NCBI GenBank assembly: GCA_903861195.1
Contig: CAIOTJ010000268.1
Coordinates: 35,633-99,632 of the forward strand
Reading direction: 5' to 3'
Length of the DNA stretch: 64,000 nt
From: an uncultured Planctomycetaceae bacterium
Lineage (GTDB): Bacteria; Planctomycetota; Planctomycetia; Planctomycetales; Planctomycetaceae
In this document: in pieces, positions 33,731 to 43,713 of the stretch
Layout of the letters: each line of letters opens with the position of its first letter
How positions within the stretch are numbered: position 1 is the stretch's first letter
Notes under the pieces: model-generated
Seen by the model: only the letters and a program-made list of their open reading frames with translations
Told to the model about the DNA's origin: nothing
The model's database searches: none
Translations under genes and position numbers: made by a program

Positions 33731-35908
33731 ATGACGCACCGGTCGTGTTCCCGCGGACTGTTCTGGATGGGACTCTGGTCTTTTCTGGGAGTGGGGGTGC
33801 TCGCCGCCGAGCCGGGCCCGCGAATCTTCAACTTTGAAAACGATATCATCCCTGTTTTTTCCAGGTTTGGGTGCAATTCCTCGGGGTGTCATGCAAAGGC
33901 CGAGGGACAAAATGGTTTCAAGCTCTCGGTGTTCGGCTTCGACCCCGGGGCGGATTACCTGGCTCTGACACAGGAGGCGCGGGGACGGCGAGTGCTTACC
34001 CCGGTCCCTGAGCAGAGTCTGTTGCTGGCCAAGGCCTCGGGTGGGGTTCCCCACGGCGGTGGAGTGCGAATCGACCGCCAGAGCGAATTTTATCGGACAC
34101 TTCGAGACTGGATTGCCGCCGGGACTCCCTTTGGCTCTCCCTCCGATCCTCAGGTGGTCTCGGTGAAGGTCGAGCCGCGGGAACAATCGCTGAAGCCCCG
34201 TCAACAGCAATCGCTGCGTGTCTTGGCGACCTACAGTGATGGCCGTCAGGCGGATGTAACACGTCTCGCGAAGTTCCAGTCGAACAACGAGGGGTTGGCG
34301 ACAGTTGATGAGGCCGGTCTGGTGACCGCCGGAGAGACTCCGGGCGATGTCGCTGTCATGGCTGCCTTCATGGGGCAGGTGGATGTCTTCCGGGCGCTGC
34401 TCCCGCGTCCCGAGCCGATCGCCAGCTATCCGAGTCTCCCCGAGTTCAATTTTGTTGACGGGCATGTCGACCGGAAGTTGAGAAAACTGAATATTCTCCC
34501 GTCGGGACCCGCGACGGATGCCGACTTTCTGCGGAGGGTCACTCTGGACATCATAGGCACTCTCCCCACCGCCGAAGAGACCCGGGCCTTCCTGGCGGAC
34601 GACCGGGCCGACAAGCGGGCCCGACTGGTTAACCGTCTGCTGCAGCGTCCTGAGTATGCCGAGTTCTGGGCCCTGAAATGGGCGGATCTGCTGCGGGTCG
34701 ACCGCCAGGCCCTGGGGCATCGCCGGGCGTTCGAGTACTACCAATTCCTCAAGTCCCGATTGGCAAGCAACACCCGCTATGACCAGTTCTGCCGCGACAT
34801 TGTCTCGGCCAAAGGGCCGCTGAGTGAACAACCCGGGGGAATTTTCTACAAGGTGGTGACCTCTTCTGGTGCTATGGCCAGCACTGTCTCCCAGGTCTTC
34901 CTGGGCGTGCGGATTGAATGTGCCCAGTGTCATCACCATCCGTTCGACCGCTGGAGTCAGCACGACTACCTGGGAATGCAGGGCTATTTCATGCAGGTGG
35001 CGTTCAAGCCCACTCCGGCCGGAGAGGCGCTTGTCAGCAATCCCGCAGGGAAGGTGACGCATCCACGCACCGGCGAAGTTGTCTTCACGCATGCGCTCGG
35101 TATGCCCACCCCCACCGAAGACCCTCCGGGTGACCGACGTCGGCAGTTGGGCACATGGCTGACTTCACCCGAAAATCCCTGGTTCGCTCGCAATCTGGTG
35201 AATCGTTTTTGGGCGCACTTCCTCGGGCGGGGTCTGGTGGAACCAGTTGATGATGTCCGCACGACCAATCCCCCCAGCAATCCGGAACTGCTTGACGCCC
35301 TCTCCCGCAGTTTTACCGAGAGTGGGTTCGACGTTCAGCAGTTGATTCGTACGATCTGCGCCTCTCGGGTCTATCAGACCTCGGCCACACCCAATTCCAC
35401 CAACCAGCGGGATGACCAGAACTATTCGCGGGCCCTTCTGAAACGTCCCTCGGCCGAGGTGCTATTCGACGCCGTCTGCCAAGTGACGGGGGTCGAAGAG
35501 AAGTTTGCCGGAACGCCGGCCGGTGTGCGGGCGGTCCAACTCTGGGACAGTCAGGTGCCGCACTATTTCCTGAAATTGTTTGGCCGTCCCACGCGGGTAA
35601 CCGCCTGCGAGTGCGAACGCTCGGTTGAGCCCAGTGTGGCCCAGGTGTTGCACGTGCTGAACTCGCCCGAGATCCAGGATAAGCTGTCGCACGAGGGAGG
35701 GCGGGTCGCCCGGCTGGTTCACCGCATTTCAGACAATGGGCTGCTGGTCGACGAGTTTTTTCTCACGTTCCTCAATCGTTACCCATCGGACGAAGAAAGG
35801 ACCCGGGCGACGAACTTCCTGCGCGACCACGCGGACAACCGCCGCCAGGCTGCGGAGGATCTTGCCTGGACTCTGCTGAACACGGTCGAATTCCTTTTCA
35901 ACCACTGA
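33731..35908 (+). CDS. DUF1549/DUF1553 planctomycete cytochrome-type protein
   Basis: A 725-residue secreted protein (signal FWMGLWSFLGVGVLAAE). Order of parts: an N-terminal heme-like block CNSSGCHAKAEGQNGFKLSV, with a C-x4-C-H spacing instead of C-x2-C-H; a Big_2-like Ig module near residues 150-215 (QSLRVLATYSDGRQADVTRL); the DUF1549 (PSCyt2) domain from VDRKLRKLNILPSGPATDAD and LRRVTLDIIGTLPTAEETR, with a canonical ECAQCHHHPFDRWSQ; and the C-terminal DUF1553 (PSD1) domain (NLVNRFWAHFLGRGLVEP, TACECERSVEPSVAQ). First gene of a cassette with a DUF1501 gene after 28 bases and a pre-peptidase-domain gene after that. Function unknown; periplasmic redox or degradation of complex carbon is often proposed. 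Confidence 0.92.
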   Translation: MTHRSCSRGLFWMGLWSFLGVGVLAAEPGPRIFNFENDIIPVFSRFGCNSSGCHAKAEGQNGFKLSVFGFDPGADYLALTQEARGRRVLTPVPEQSLLLAKASGGVPHGGGVRIDRQSEFYRTLRDWIAAGTPFGSPSDPQVVSVKVEPREQSLKPRQQQSLRVLATYSDGRQADVTRLAKFQSNNEGLATVDEAGLVTAGETPGDVAVMAAFMGQVDVFRALLPRPEPIASYPSLPEFNFVDGHVDRKLRKLNILPSGPATDADFLRRVTLDIIGTLPTAEETRAFLADDRADKRARLVNRLLQRPEYAEFWALKWADLLRVDRQALGHRRAFEYYQFLKSRLASNTRYDQFCRDIVSAKGPLSEQPGGIFYKVVTSSGAMASTVSQVFLGVRIECAQCHHHPFDRWSQHDYLGMQGYFMQVAFKPTPAGEALVSNPAGKVTHPRTGEVVFTHALGMPTPTEDPPGDRRRQLGTWLTSPENPWFARNLVNRFWAHFLGRGLVEPVDDVRTTNPPSNPELLDALSRSFTESGFDVQQLIRTICASRVYQTSATPNSTNQRDDQNYSRALLKRPSAEVLFDAVCQVTGVEEKFAGTPAGVRAVQLWDSQVPHYFLKLFGRPTRVTACECERSVEPSVAQVLHVLNSPEIQDKLSHEGGRVARLVHRISDNGLLVDEFFLTFLNRYPSDEERTRATNFLRDHADNRRQAAEDLAWTLLNTVEFLFNH

Positions 35909-35936
35909 TTTTTCCCGTGTCTCACGGAACAACTCC

Positions 35937-37256
35937 ATGTCCGCTCCTAAACGCTTCTGCGATTCATTGAACCGCCGTACGGCCCTGCGCGTGGGAGCCG
36001 CCACGTTGTTTGGTGCCGGATGCACGCTGCCGCGGATCCTCGCCGCCGAAGCTCCCGCCGGCGGTGACGTTTCGGTCATCTTCCTGTTCCTCAAGGGGGG
36101 GCTGTCGACCATCGACACCTGGGATCTCAAACCTCAGGCTCCCAGCGAGTTCCGCGGACCCTTCTCCCCAATCGCCACGAACATTCCGGGGATCGAACTG
36201 GGAGAACATCTGCCCCAAATGGCCGGACAGATGGACAAGATCTCTCTGGTTCGCAATTTCGGACACCGCAATTCGGACCATGGTCCGGCCGATCATTACA
36301 TGCTCACGGGATATCATCCCATTGCCGGCTTCAATCCGAACCTCTCCCCCAACAACCAGCGTCCTGCACATGGTGCGATCATCTCGCGGAAACTGGGCCC
36401 CCGGGGCTCGGTCCCGCCTTACGTCTGTTTGCCCCGCATGCATGCCAGTGCCGGGGCTTCGTATCTCGGCGCAGCGGTCGCTCCGTTTGTGGTCGAGGCC
36501 GACCCCAACTCGCCGGGCTTCGCTGTCCCCGACCTGTTATCCCCCCTGGTGGTCGACTCGCAGCGTTTCGAGAATCGCCGCGATCTGCTGGGAGTAGTGG
36601 ATCGCTTCCAGAAGACGGGAGAAACCGCAGCCAACCGTGGGGCTTTGGCGGTCACAACCTTTCAGAAAAAGGCCTTCGACCTGATGACCTCATCGGCCAC
36701 GAAGGCGGCGTTTGACATCGGAGCCGAGCCGACGGAGACGCGCGACCGCTACGGTCGCAACTCTCTGGGCCAGGCGTGCCTCATGGCCCGTCGACTGGTC
36801 GAGGCGGGAGTCCGCTGTGTGTCGATAGATCATACGAACTGGGACACACATGACAATAATTTCAGCGTCCTCAAGAACGATTTGCTGCCACTGCTCGACC
36901 AGGGGATTTCGACCCTGTTTAGCGACCTGCATGACCGGGGCCTGCTCTCGAAGACCCTGGTGATTGTGACGGGAGAGTTTGGCCGCACGCCCCGGATCAA
37001 CGCCAACGCTGGACGAGACCACTGGGGCCCGGCCTTCACTATTGCGATGGGGGGTGGGGGACTCCAGGGGGGACGGGTGGTCGGCCGATCCGACGCCCGG
37101 GCCGAGAAGCCCGAAGGGACCCCCTACGGTCCGGAGGAACTTTCCTCGACGATGTTCCGGCTGCTGGGGATCAATCCCGCGGAAGAGTTCTATACCCCCG
37201 AGGGACGGCCGGTCAAAATCGCTGAGACGAACCGGGTGATCAGCGAATTGTTGTAG
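35937..37256 (+). CDS. DUF1501 domain-containing protein (paired with DUF1549/DUF1553)
   Basis: A 439-residue protein with a Tat-like N-terminus (LNRRTALRVGAATLFGAGC). DUF1501 motifs: VIFLFLKGGLSTIDTWDLKP, DKISLVRNFGHRNSDHGPAD, ACLMARRLVEAGVRCVSIDH, THDNNFSVLKNDLLPLLDQG and TGEFGRTPRINANAGRDHWG, ending RPVKIAETNRVISELL. DUF1501 belongs to the alkaline-phosphatase-like superfamily by fold; substrate unknown. Translation and export likely occur with the cytochrome-type protein encoded 28 bases upstream, with which it may form a complex. A third cassette gene starts 70 bases downstream. Confidence 0.93.
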   Translation: MSAPKRFCDSLNRRTALRVGAATLFGAGCTLPRILAAEAPAGGDVSVIFLFLKGGLSTIDTWDLKPQAPSEFRGPFSPIATNIPGIELGEHLPQMAGQMDKISLVRNFGHRNSDHGPADHYMLTGYHPIAGFNPNLSPNNQRPAHGAIISRKLGPRGSVPPYVCLPRMHASAGASYLGAAVAPFVVEADPNSPGFAVPDLLSPLVVDSQRFENRRDLLGVVDRFQKTGETAANRGALAVTTFQKKAFDLMTSSATKAAFDIGAEPTETRDRYGRNSLGQACLMARRLVEAGVRCVSIDHTNWDTHDNNFSVLKNDLLPLLDQGISTLFSDLHDRGLLSKTLVIVTGEFGRTPRINANAGRDHWGPAFTIAMGGGGLQGGRVVGRSDARAEKPEGTPYGPEELSSTMFRLLGINPAEEFYTPEGRPVKIAETNRVISELL

Positions 37257-37326
37257 TCTCTCTTTCGGTGATGGATTGACCCGGCCGGCTTCCTCCCATT
37301 TGTCTCCCGCCTGTGATGACTTCGCC

Positions 37327-39711
37327 ATGAAACGTCCCTCGCCAATTGTGTGGGCCGCGCTGGGTGCGGTGCTGATGGAACTTCCAGTTTCGACGAGGGC
37401 TGATCCCCCCGTCGCGATGTATGTCTTCCCGGCTGGAGGCCAGCGTGGTACCGACGTGACGGTCCGCGTCGGTGGGCTCTACCTGCACGAGTCGGCTCCC
37501 TTTGTGATGAGCGGCTCTGATATTACGGCCGATCCCCGCGTGGTTGAGACCGACACGGTCTGGTTCGAGGGGCCCGTGATTCCGCTGCCCGATTCGCAAC
37601 AGGCGGAGGATTACCCGAAGGATCACTCCGCCACGATCCGGATCGCCTCAGGGGCCGTTGGCAGTACCCGCACTTGGCGGGTCTGGACGAGCCAGGGGGT
37701 GACCTCCGCCCGCACGTTTGTGCTCGGTGATCTTCCCGAGCTTGTGGAAGAGGAAATTGACGGCCGACCGGTGCCCGTCGCGGTAGCCGTCCCCATCACA
37801 ATCAATGGCCGCATCTTCCCCCGCGAAGATGTCGATATCTGGACGTTTGCCGCTCGCGAACAGGAGACCTTCACTCTGACTGCCCTGGGGGCCAGCCTTG
37901 GTTCGCCCCTGGAATTGCGTCTGGAAGTGCGCGATCCGGCTGGGCGGCCGCTGGCCGAGAGCAACTCGGCTCCCCTCCCTGGCAGCGACGCGTCATTGCG
38001 CTTTACGACCGGGGCGGCCGGGACTTATTCGGTTCGGATCCACGACCTCAAATTCGGGGGACTGCAGCATTATGTCTATCGGCTGTCGATCACCCGCGGG
38101 CCATCGATCGACAGAGTCTTTCCTTTGGGGGGCCAACGGGGAACGGAGGTGGCGTTCAGCCTGACGGGTCAACAGGTTGCCGCCGGACCTGTCACGTTAC
38201 GCATGCCCGCAACCACCGGCCGGTTTGAAGCGAGATTCCCTCTATCGGGCGGGTCTGCCAGTCTGGTGCCGATCGAGATCGACGAACTGCTGGAGCTGGT
38301 GGAAGACTCGAACCGGATTCCTGAGGCGGCAGCGGCGGCTCCCCGGGTGCCTGGCTTTGTCGGGAATGGCCGCATCCTCCAGCCGGCTGAGGTCGATGTC
38401 TGGCCCGTGCTCCTGAAGAAGGGTGAGGTGGCGGAGCTCGAAGTGCGTGCCGGACTGCTTGGTTCCCCACTCGATAGCGTGCTGGCCGTGACCGATGAGA
38501 CGGGCCGGGAACTCGCTCAGAATGACGACCTGGGGGGATCGGTGTCCGACTCGCGGCTCAGTTTTACGGCTCCTGCCGATGGCACCTATCTGATCCGGGT
38601 TTGGGAACGCGATCCCGACCGGGCAGGTGAGGCGTTCGCTTACCGGTTGAAGATCACCCCGCCGGCGATGCCCGATTTCCGGCTCACCCTGCCGGCCGAT
38701 GTGGTGTCGGTCCCGCGCAAAGGCGAAGCGAAATTCAAACTCAAGGTCGAGGCACTTGGGGGCTTCGCGGGTGAAGTTGCCCTGAGTATCGATGGTCTGC
38801 CCACCGGGGTGACCGTGACGCCCGAACCACTTGTTGCCAAGCCGGGCGACTATGAGCTGACTTTCAAGGGAGGAGACAACGCGGCCGTCGGAGCGGTTCG
38901 CTTGACCATCACCGGAACTGCCCGTGTGGGGGAGCAAATGGTGTCGCGTCGGGCAATTTTCTCGCTCGATGCAGCAGGACGTCCGTCTCTCGACACGCTC
39001 TGGCTCGCTGTGACAATTCCCACACCATTCAAGGTCAAGGGAGTCTACGAAGTCAAATATGCCCAGCGTGGCAGCCGGTTTGTGAGAAGATTCTCCCTCG
39101 ATCGGGGGGACTACACCGGCCCGCTGACCGTGCGCCTGGCCGATCGACAGACCCGTCATCTGCAGGGAGTGGTTGGTCCCACGATCGAGGTCCCACCGGG
39201 AGTCAGCGAATTTGAATACCCGGTCTTTCTCCCTCCCTGGATGGAAGTCGGCCGCACCAGCCGGACCGTGGTGATGGCGGTCGGAGAAGTCGCCGACGCG
39301 AGCGGCACAAAGCACAAGGTCAGCTTTACGTCGTTGCAGCAAAATGAGCAGATCGTGGCGCTGGTCGATCCCGGCCAGTTGAGTGTCGATCTCAGCAAGA
39401 AAACGGTCGCTGTCGCGGCTGGTCAGACTGCCACCATTTCCGTCCGTGTGGGACGGGGAACGGGTATTGTCGGACCAGCGCGGGTCGAAGTAGTGATCCC
39501 CCGTCACATGCGGGGAGTGACGGCGGAACCCCAGACGATCGCCGCGGATGCCGAGACTGGAGAGGTGCGGCTCGAATTCGCCCCCGACACCCGGGGACCC
39601 TTCAATCATCCGGTGATCGTGAGGGCGACCGTGCTGAAGAATAACGATGTCCCGTTTGTGGCCGAGGCGAAGCTTGACTTGGTGGTCGAACCTTCGGTGA
39701 GTGATCGCTGA
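37327..39711 (+). CDS. Secreted pre-peptidase C-terminal (PPC) domain protein
   Basis: A 794-residue exported protein with signal peptide SPIVWAALGAVLMELPVSTRA. After an N-terminal Ig-like module (MYVFPAGGQRGTDVTVRVGG) there are two PPC-type beta-sandwich domains: one around NGRIFPREDVDIWTFAAREQ to AGTYSVRIHDLKFGG, the other around GRILQPAEVDVWPVLLKKGE to DGTYLIRVWERDPDRAGEAF. The C-terminal 300 residues are further beta-sandwich modules without catalytic motifs. No enzymatic domain is visible, so it is likely a binding or scaffold protein. It follows the DUF1501 gene on the same strand and completes a three-gene cassette. The start at 37327 was chosen for the signal peptide. Confidence 0.85.
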   Translation: MKRPSPIVWAALGAVLMELPVSTRADPPVAMYVFPAGGQRGTDVTVRVGGLYLHESAPFVMSGSDITADPRVVETDTVWFEGPVIPLPDSQQAEDYPKDHSATIRIASGAVGSTRTWRVWTSQGVTSARTFVLGDLPELVEEEIDGRPVPVAVAVPITINGRIFPREDVDIWTFAAREQETFTLTALGASLGSPLELRLEVRDPAGRPLAESNSAPLPGSDASLRFTTGAAGTYSVRIHDLKFGGLQHYVYRLSITRGPSIDRVFPLGGQRGTEVAFSLTGQQVAAGPVTLRMPATTGRFEARFPLSGGSASLVPIEIDELLELVEDSNRIPEAAAAAPRVPGFVGNGRILQPAEVDVWPVLLKKGEVAELEVRAGLLGSPLDSVLAVTDETGRELAQNDDLGGSVSDSRLSFTAPADGTYLIRVWERDPDRAGEAFAYRLKITPPAMPDFRLTLPADVVSVPRKGEAKFKLKVEALGGFAGEVALSIDGLPTGVTVTPEPLVAKPGDYELTFKGGDNAAVGAVRLTITGTARVGEQMVSRRAIFSLDAAGRPSLDTLWLAVTIPTPFKVKGVYEVKYAQRGSRFVRRFSLDRGDYTGPLTVRLADRQTRHLQGVVGPTIEVPPGVSEFEYPVFLPPWMEVGRTSRTVVMAVGEVADASGTKHKVSFTSLQQNEQIVALVDPGQLSVDLSKKTVAVAAGQTATISVRVGRGTGIVGPARVEVVIPRHMRGVTAEPQTIAADAETGEVRLEFAPDTRGPFNHPVIVRATVLKNNDVPFVAEAKLDLVVEPSVSDR

Positions 39712-39752
39712 ACAGGGCAACTGTTTCATCCATCGCTTCCACGGGGCTGTCG

Positions 39753-41618
39753 TTACGCAATGGGGGACCCATCCAGCGCAGTCGACATGGGGTTTTCGAC
39801 GGGAGCGGCCGCGGGGCGATCGGCAGCGGTGGAAGTCTTCTCCCGCGGCAGGAACGTGGCCAAATCTTCAAGCGGTTCGAATTCCGGGCGGCCGATCCAC
39901 TCGTTGGGGACAAGTACGATGAGGCGTTTGGAGCCCTTCATTGGCCCAGGCAGAATCGAGTAGAAGCGGTCGAGATAGGTGGTCTGCCGATAACACGCCT
40001 CCCGCAACGACTCGAGCAATTCCAGCGTGACCGTGGCGGGATCTCCCGGTTCCAGCAGCACCTGCAGGGTGGTATGCGGATTGTCGGCCAGCAATTGGGA
40101 GACCAATTGGCAGGCACGCAGGGTGTACCGGGCCAGATCGTGCGCTGCCAGCCACAGCGTGAAGGCCTGCGACCGCTGCGGAGCCGGGGGCAGCCGGTCG
40201 GTATCGCGATCAAGATCCAGACGCTGGGAATTCACGACACCCGGAAGAACCTCTGTCGGCCAGTGGGAAGGCAGGAGTGGTTCGGGAAGGGGATCGAACT
40301 CAGTGTCGAACAGGTCCTGCGCCTCATCCATCAGCTGGTACAGATCAGTCAGTTCGAGGGTGGGGGTCCGCAGCACGTAGTAGGGAGGCCGAGCCTGATA
40401 TTCGAGTCCGAGGCTGGTCGCCTCCTGGCGGAAGGCGGTTCCCGGCAGGATTGCGAGGTTGAAGACTTGTACCTCGTCGAACAACTGGCTATTGCGCAGC
40501 CAGTGCAGGCTGCGGCGGATCGAAGCCACTGTGTCTCCCGGCAGGCCAATGATCAGGTCGACCTTGACGTTGATCCCCGCGTCCCGCAGGGCTCGCACTC
40601 CCCGCTCGAATGCCTTCAGATTGTTCTTGCGATCCATCAGATCCTGGGCCAGCGGATCGATCGACTGCAGGCCAATCTCGACCTGGGTGAAGTGAGCGGC
40701 CCGTAACAGCTCGGCAATGCGGGGGGTGATCCCTTCGGCCCGCAGTTCTCCAAAATATTCAAACTGTCGGTCGGGATTGCATTCGGCCAGCAACTGCAGG
40801 AATGAGTCGAAATCCTTTCGCTGGTTCAGGGTCGGATCGAGCAGCACCACTTCGCGGGCGCCGCGGTCCCGAGCATGTTCGAGGTTGGCGACCAGCTTGT
40901 CGCGCGACAGAAAGTACAGGTCATCGTAGCTCTTGGGGTAATAGCAGAATTTGCACTTGAATAGGCAGCCCCGGAGAGTCTCCAGCAGCAGCAGTCGTTC
41001 ATCGGCCGCGTCGAGAACTCCCACAAGATAGGGGGAAGAGACTTCGTTCAGGTGCGGCAACGGCTGCCGGAAGGGAGGAAGAACTCCCAGGCCGACTGGT
41101 TCCGCCGACCACACCCCCGCTTGGGTCCGGTCGAACGCAGGAGAGATGTACAGACCAGGTATCGTCGCTGCAGGACTCCCGGCCTGGTCGAGCGCCTGCA
41201 GCAGTTCACAGAAGGTTTGTTCCCCCTCACCAATCGCGGCGAAGTCGACTTCGGGGCTCCGCAGGACCCACTCGTTGTCGGCAGTGATCTCAGGGCCGCC
41301 CAGCAGCATGCGGATCTGCGGTTGAACCTGTTTCACCTGGCGGGCGATGTCGAGGGTCCGTTCGACGTTCCACAGGTAGCAGGTCCAGCCGACCATCCAC
41401 GGTTCACGCCGAATGATTTCGGCCGCCAACCCCTGATCACTCAACTGGTTCGCCAAGGGTGGTGGCAGAATCTCGATGTCATACTGCGACTCGAGCCCCC
41501 GCAGACGTGCCAGAAGAGTCAAATACCCTGCGGCAAGCGGCACATTGCCGACCGCCGGTTCCTGCCCGGGCTGGGGAATGGGAAGCTGAATCAGAAGGAT
41601 ACGGCGACGGGACGACAA
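39753..41618 (-). CDS. B12-binding domain radical SAM protein
   Basis: A 621-residue protein. The N-terminal cobalamin-binding-type Rossmann domain spans about 1-180 (RILLIQLPIPQPGQEPAVGN, AGYLTLLARL, MLLGGPEITADNEW). The radical SAM core follows, with the 4Fe-4S motif GCLFKCKFCYYPKSYDD (Cys218, Cys222, Cys225), VVLLDPTLN, QVEIGLQSIDP and KVDLIIGLPGDTV. The C-terminal 230 residues are variable. The usual B12-binding D-x-H-x2-G signature is not seen, so cobalamin binding is uncertain. Such proteins carry out methylations and rearrangements in cofactor, lipid or peptide pathways; nothing nearby identifies the substrate. Ends convergent with the PPC gene. Confidence 0.88.
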   Translation of the reverse strand: MSSRRRILLIQLPIPQPGQEPAVGNVPLAAGYLTLLARLRGLESQYDIEILPPPLANQLSDQGLAAEIIRREPWMVGWTCYLWNVERTLDIARQVKQVQPQIRMLLGGPEITADNEWVLRSPEVDFAAIGEGEQTFCELLQALDQAGSPAATIPGLYISPAFDRTQAGVWSAEPVGLGVLPPFRQPLPHLNEVSSPYLVGVLDAADERLLLLETLRGCLFKCKFCYYPKSYDDLYFLSRDKLVANLEHARDRGAREVVLLDPTLNQRKDFDSFLQLLAECNPDRQFEYFGELRAEGITPRIAELLRAAHFTQVEIGLQSIDPLAQDLMDRKNNLKAFERGVRALRDAGINVKVDLIIGLPGDTVASIRRSLHWLRNSQLFDEVQVFNLAILPGTAFRQEATSLGLEYQARPPYYVLRTPTLELTDLYQLMDEAQDLFDTEFDPLPEPLLPSHWPTEVLPGVVNSQRLDLDRDTDRLPPAPQRSQAFTLWLAAHDLARYTLRACQLVSQLLADNPHTTLQVLLEPGDPATVTLELLESLREACYRQTTYLDRFYSILPGPMKGSKRLIVLVPNEWIGRPEFEPLEDLATFLPREKTSTAADRPAAAPVENPMSTALDGSPIA

Positions 41619-41785
41619 GGCGGCAGGTCTCGGCCAAAGGACTCGGCCCCCCGCAGCGATGGGGCCAGTGACGTGTCAGTCAAAGATTCTACCCCGATGG
41701 TCCCCCGGGGTAGAGGCCGACCGACCGGGTCCGTCTTTCCAGACATGTGTTGCGAACCAGGCGACTGGCCAATGCTTCACGACTG

Positions 41786-43507
41786 TCAGACCATCGGGAT
41801 CCGTTCCTCCCTCCGCCGTACACTCCAGAAAGTCAATCCCTGGATTTGATGGGGGGCGGGCTGCCCGAGGAACCGGCTGGCCAGCCAGGCGATCGTCAGT
41901 GTCGTCAGCCAGGAGAGGGGGATGATCCAGAAAGGAGAAACGGGCAGTCCCAGAACACTGGATTGCACCCCCGCTAATCCGGTCAACCAGACATCGAGCG
42001 GAGCCCAGAACCCCAGGGCCAATCCGACAACGGCCCCCGCCAGTGCCCCCATCAGCACCGATGCCTGATTCACCCGGGGGGCCAGAAACCCCAGCATGAA
42101 GACCGCTCCCAGGGGGCCCAACACAGCATTGAAGCTCTGCAATTGAAGTTCCATGATGCTTGACAGCCGTCCAAACTCGGCAGCTGCGACGGCAATCAGG
42201 GTCACCAGCGCCCCAATCAGCAGCGTCAAAACCTGCGCCCAGTGCAATTCCCGCTGCTCGGTCCAATCCGTCTTGCGGCGCTGACGGATCAGGTCGACCA
42301 TGACCACGGTACATGTGGAGTTGATTCCCGAATCGATGCTCGATTGTGCGACGGCAAACACACCCGCGACCACCAGGCCGCACAGTCCGATTGGCATCCC
42401 ATGGGCAATGAACCAGGGAAACACTTTGTCAGCAAAGCTGTTCTTCCCAGTGATGTTTTCGGGATGTGCCAGCATCTCGTGCATGGCATCGGCCATTGCC
42501 GGGGGAAGCTCTCCAGTGTTTCGCTGGTAGTACGCCAGCAGTGCCAGCCCCACCAGCGACAGCAGGATCGACATTGCGGCATCGCAGGCGAAGTTGACGG
42601 CAGCGGTCCGGCGGGCCGAGCGCGCCGAGTCGGTGCAGAAATACCGCTGCAGGGCGACCTGGTCGGAGGCGTGCGTACAAACGTGCCACAGTAGTCCATT
42701 GAACACGACTGCCACGATCGTGGTCCGGGTGCGGGGATCGAAGCTGAACAACGGCGGCAACTCGTGCGACATCGTGGTCGCCTCGTGCAGCCATGCCCCT
42801 GGGCCAGTGCCGGTCTTCAGCATCACAATCAGCAGGGTGACGACCGCTCCCAGGAACAGCACGATGAACTGGATCACGTCGGTCCAGATGACCGCCTTGA
42901 TCCCACCGAGGGTGGTGTAGATTGTGGCCGTCACCCCGGTCGCAATCAGAACGAACAGTCGCCACCCGCCGGCTGTCTCAAACCGCACGACGTCCCCGGT
43001 GAGAGTGGCCACCGCCGTGGGCGCTGTGTCGGCGGTCATTTCCGCAACCGCCGTCCCCGCCGAGTAGATGATCAAACCCAGCCAGACAAACCGCATGTAC
43101 AGAAACAGCACAACCGCCCAGAGGCGAATGGTGCCGCCAAACCGCAGTTCGAGATATTCGTAGGCGCTGGTGAGCCGAAGCTTCATGAAGAACGGCACCC
43201 AGACCCAACCGATGATCAGGAAGGCGAAGGGCAGGGAAATGAACTGCAACAACATGCCGATTCCCTGGCCAAACACCTCGCCGGGAACTCCCAGATAGGT
43301 GAGGGTCGACATCATGGTGGCGACCAGGCTGAGCCCGGTGGCCCACCACGGCATCGACCGCCCGCCGACGAAGAAGTCCTCGGCCGACTCCTGGACCCGC
43401 GAGCAACGCCAGCCGATGTAGATCATCAACAGCATGTAGACGAAGACAATGCCATAGTCGACGACGTGCAGCCCGGCGGCGGCACCCAGCAGGGGAAGTG
43501 AGGTCAT
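41786..43507 (-). CDS. Sodium:solute symporter family protein
   Basis: A 573-residue polytopic membrane protein of the SSS family (SSF), with 13 or so hydrophobic segments. Typical features: VDYGIVFVYMLLMIYIGWRC at the start, DFFVGGRSMPWWATGLSLVA (conserved G-R-x-M-x-W), MMSTLTYLGVPGEVFG, GGIKAVIWTDVIQFIVLFLG and VAGVFAVAQSSIDSGINSTC in helix 8. Imports a small organic solute with sodium; related planctomycete proteins are often next to sugar-acid or sialic acid genes but none is here. The start at 43507 removes an N-terminal extension of low protein character. Divergent from the cupin gene, with a shared 206-base promoter region. Confidence 0.93.
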   Translation of the reverse strand: MTSLPLLGAAAGLHVVDYGIVFVYMLLMIYIGWRCSRVQESAEDFFVGGRSMPWWATGLSLVATMMSTLTYLGVPGEVFGQGIGMLLQFISLPFAFLIIGWVWVPFFMKLRLTSAYEYLELRFGGTIRLWAVVLFLYMRFVWLGLIIYSAGTAVAEMTADTAPTAVATLTGDVVRFETAGGWRLFVLIATGVTATIYTTLGGIKAVIWTDVIQFIVLFLGAVVTLLIVMLKTGTGPGAWLHEATTMSHELPPLFSFDPRTRTTIVAVVFNGLLWHVCTHASDQVALQRYFCTDSARSARRTAAVNFACDAAMSILLSLVGLALLAYYQRNTGELPPAMADAMHEMLAHPENITGKNSFADKVFPWFIAHGMPIGLCGLVVAGVFAVAQSSIDSGINSTCTVVMVDLIRQRRKTDWTEQRELHWAQVLTLLIGALVTLIAVAAAEFGRLSSIMELQLQSFNAVLGPLGAVFMLGFLAPRVNQASVLMGALAGAVVGLALGFWAPLDVWLTGLAGVQSSVLGLPVSPFWIIPLSWLTTLTIAWLASRFLGQPAPHQIQGLTFWSVRRREERIPMV

Positions 43508-43713
43508 CTGTCTGGTGCCCCGTAAAAGTGAAACGGAGGGGACCGAGTCGGTCCTTGGTGTGCCGGATCTTAACCCGCTCCGGGGCCTGTGCGAAAGCGG
43601 TTCAGCTCCTTTCGAACGGCTGTTGGGGGACCCGGTGGGGTGTGGTACAGTCAAAGCTCGGCCCAGCTGTGTGGCCTGACGGTTCCCTGACCTCCATTAT
43701 CCTCCCGGTCTTG

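Noticed and set aside
33548..35092. 514-codon reverse-strand frame across the DUF1549/DUF1553 gene
   Set aside because: Antisense to a clear family member; His/Arg/Gln rich and without domains.
38242..39729. 495-codon reverse-strand frame across the PPC-domain gene
   Set aside because: Antisense shadow of a secreted beta-sandwich protein; no signal or motif.
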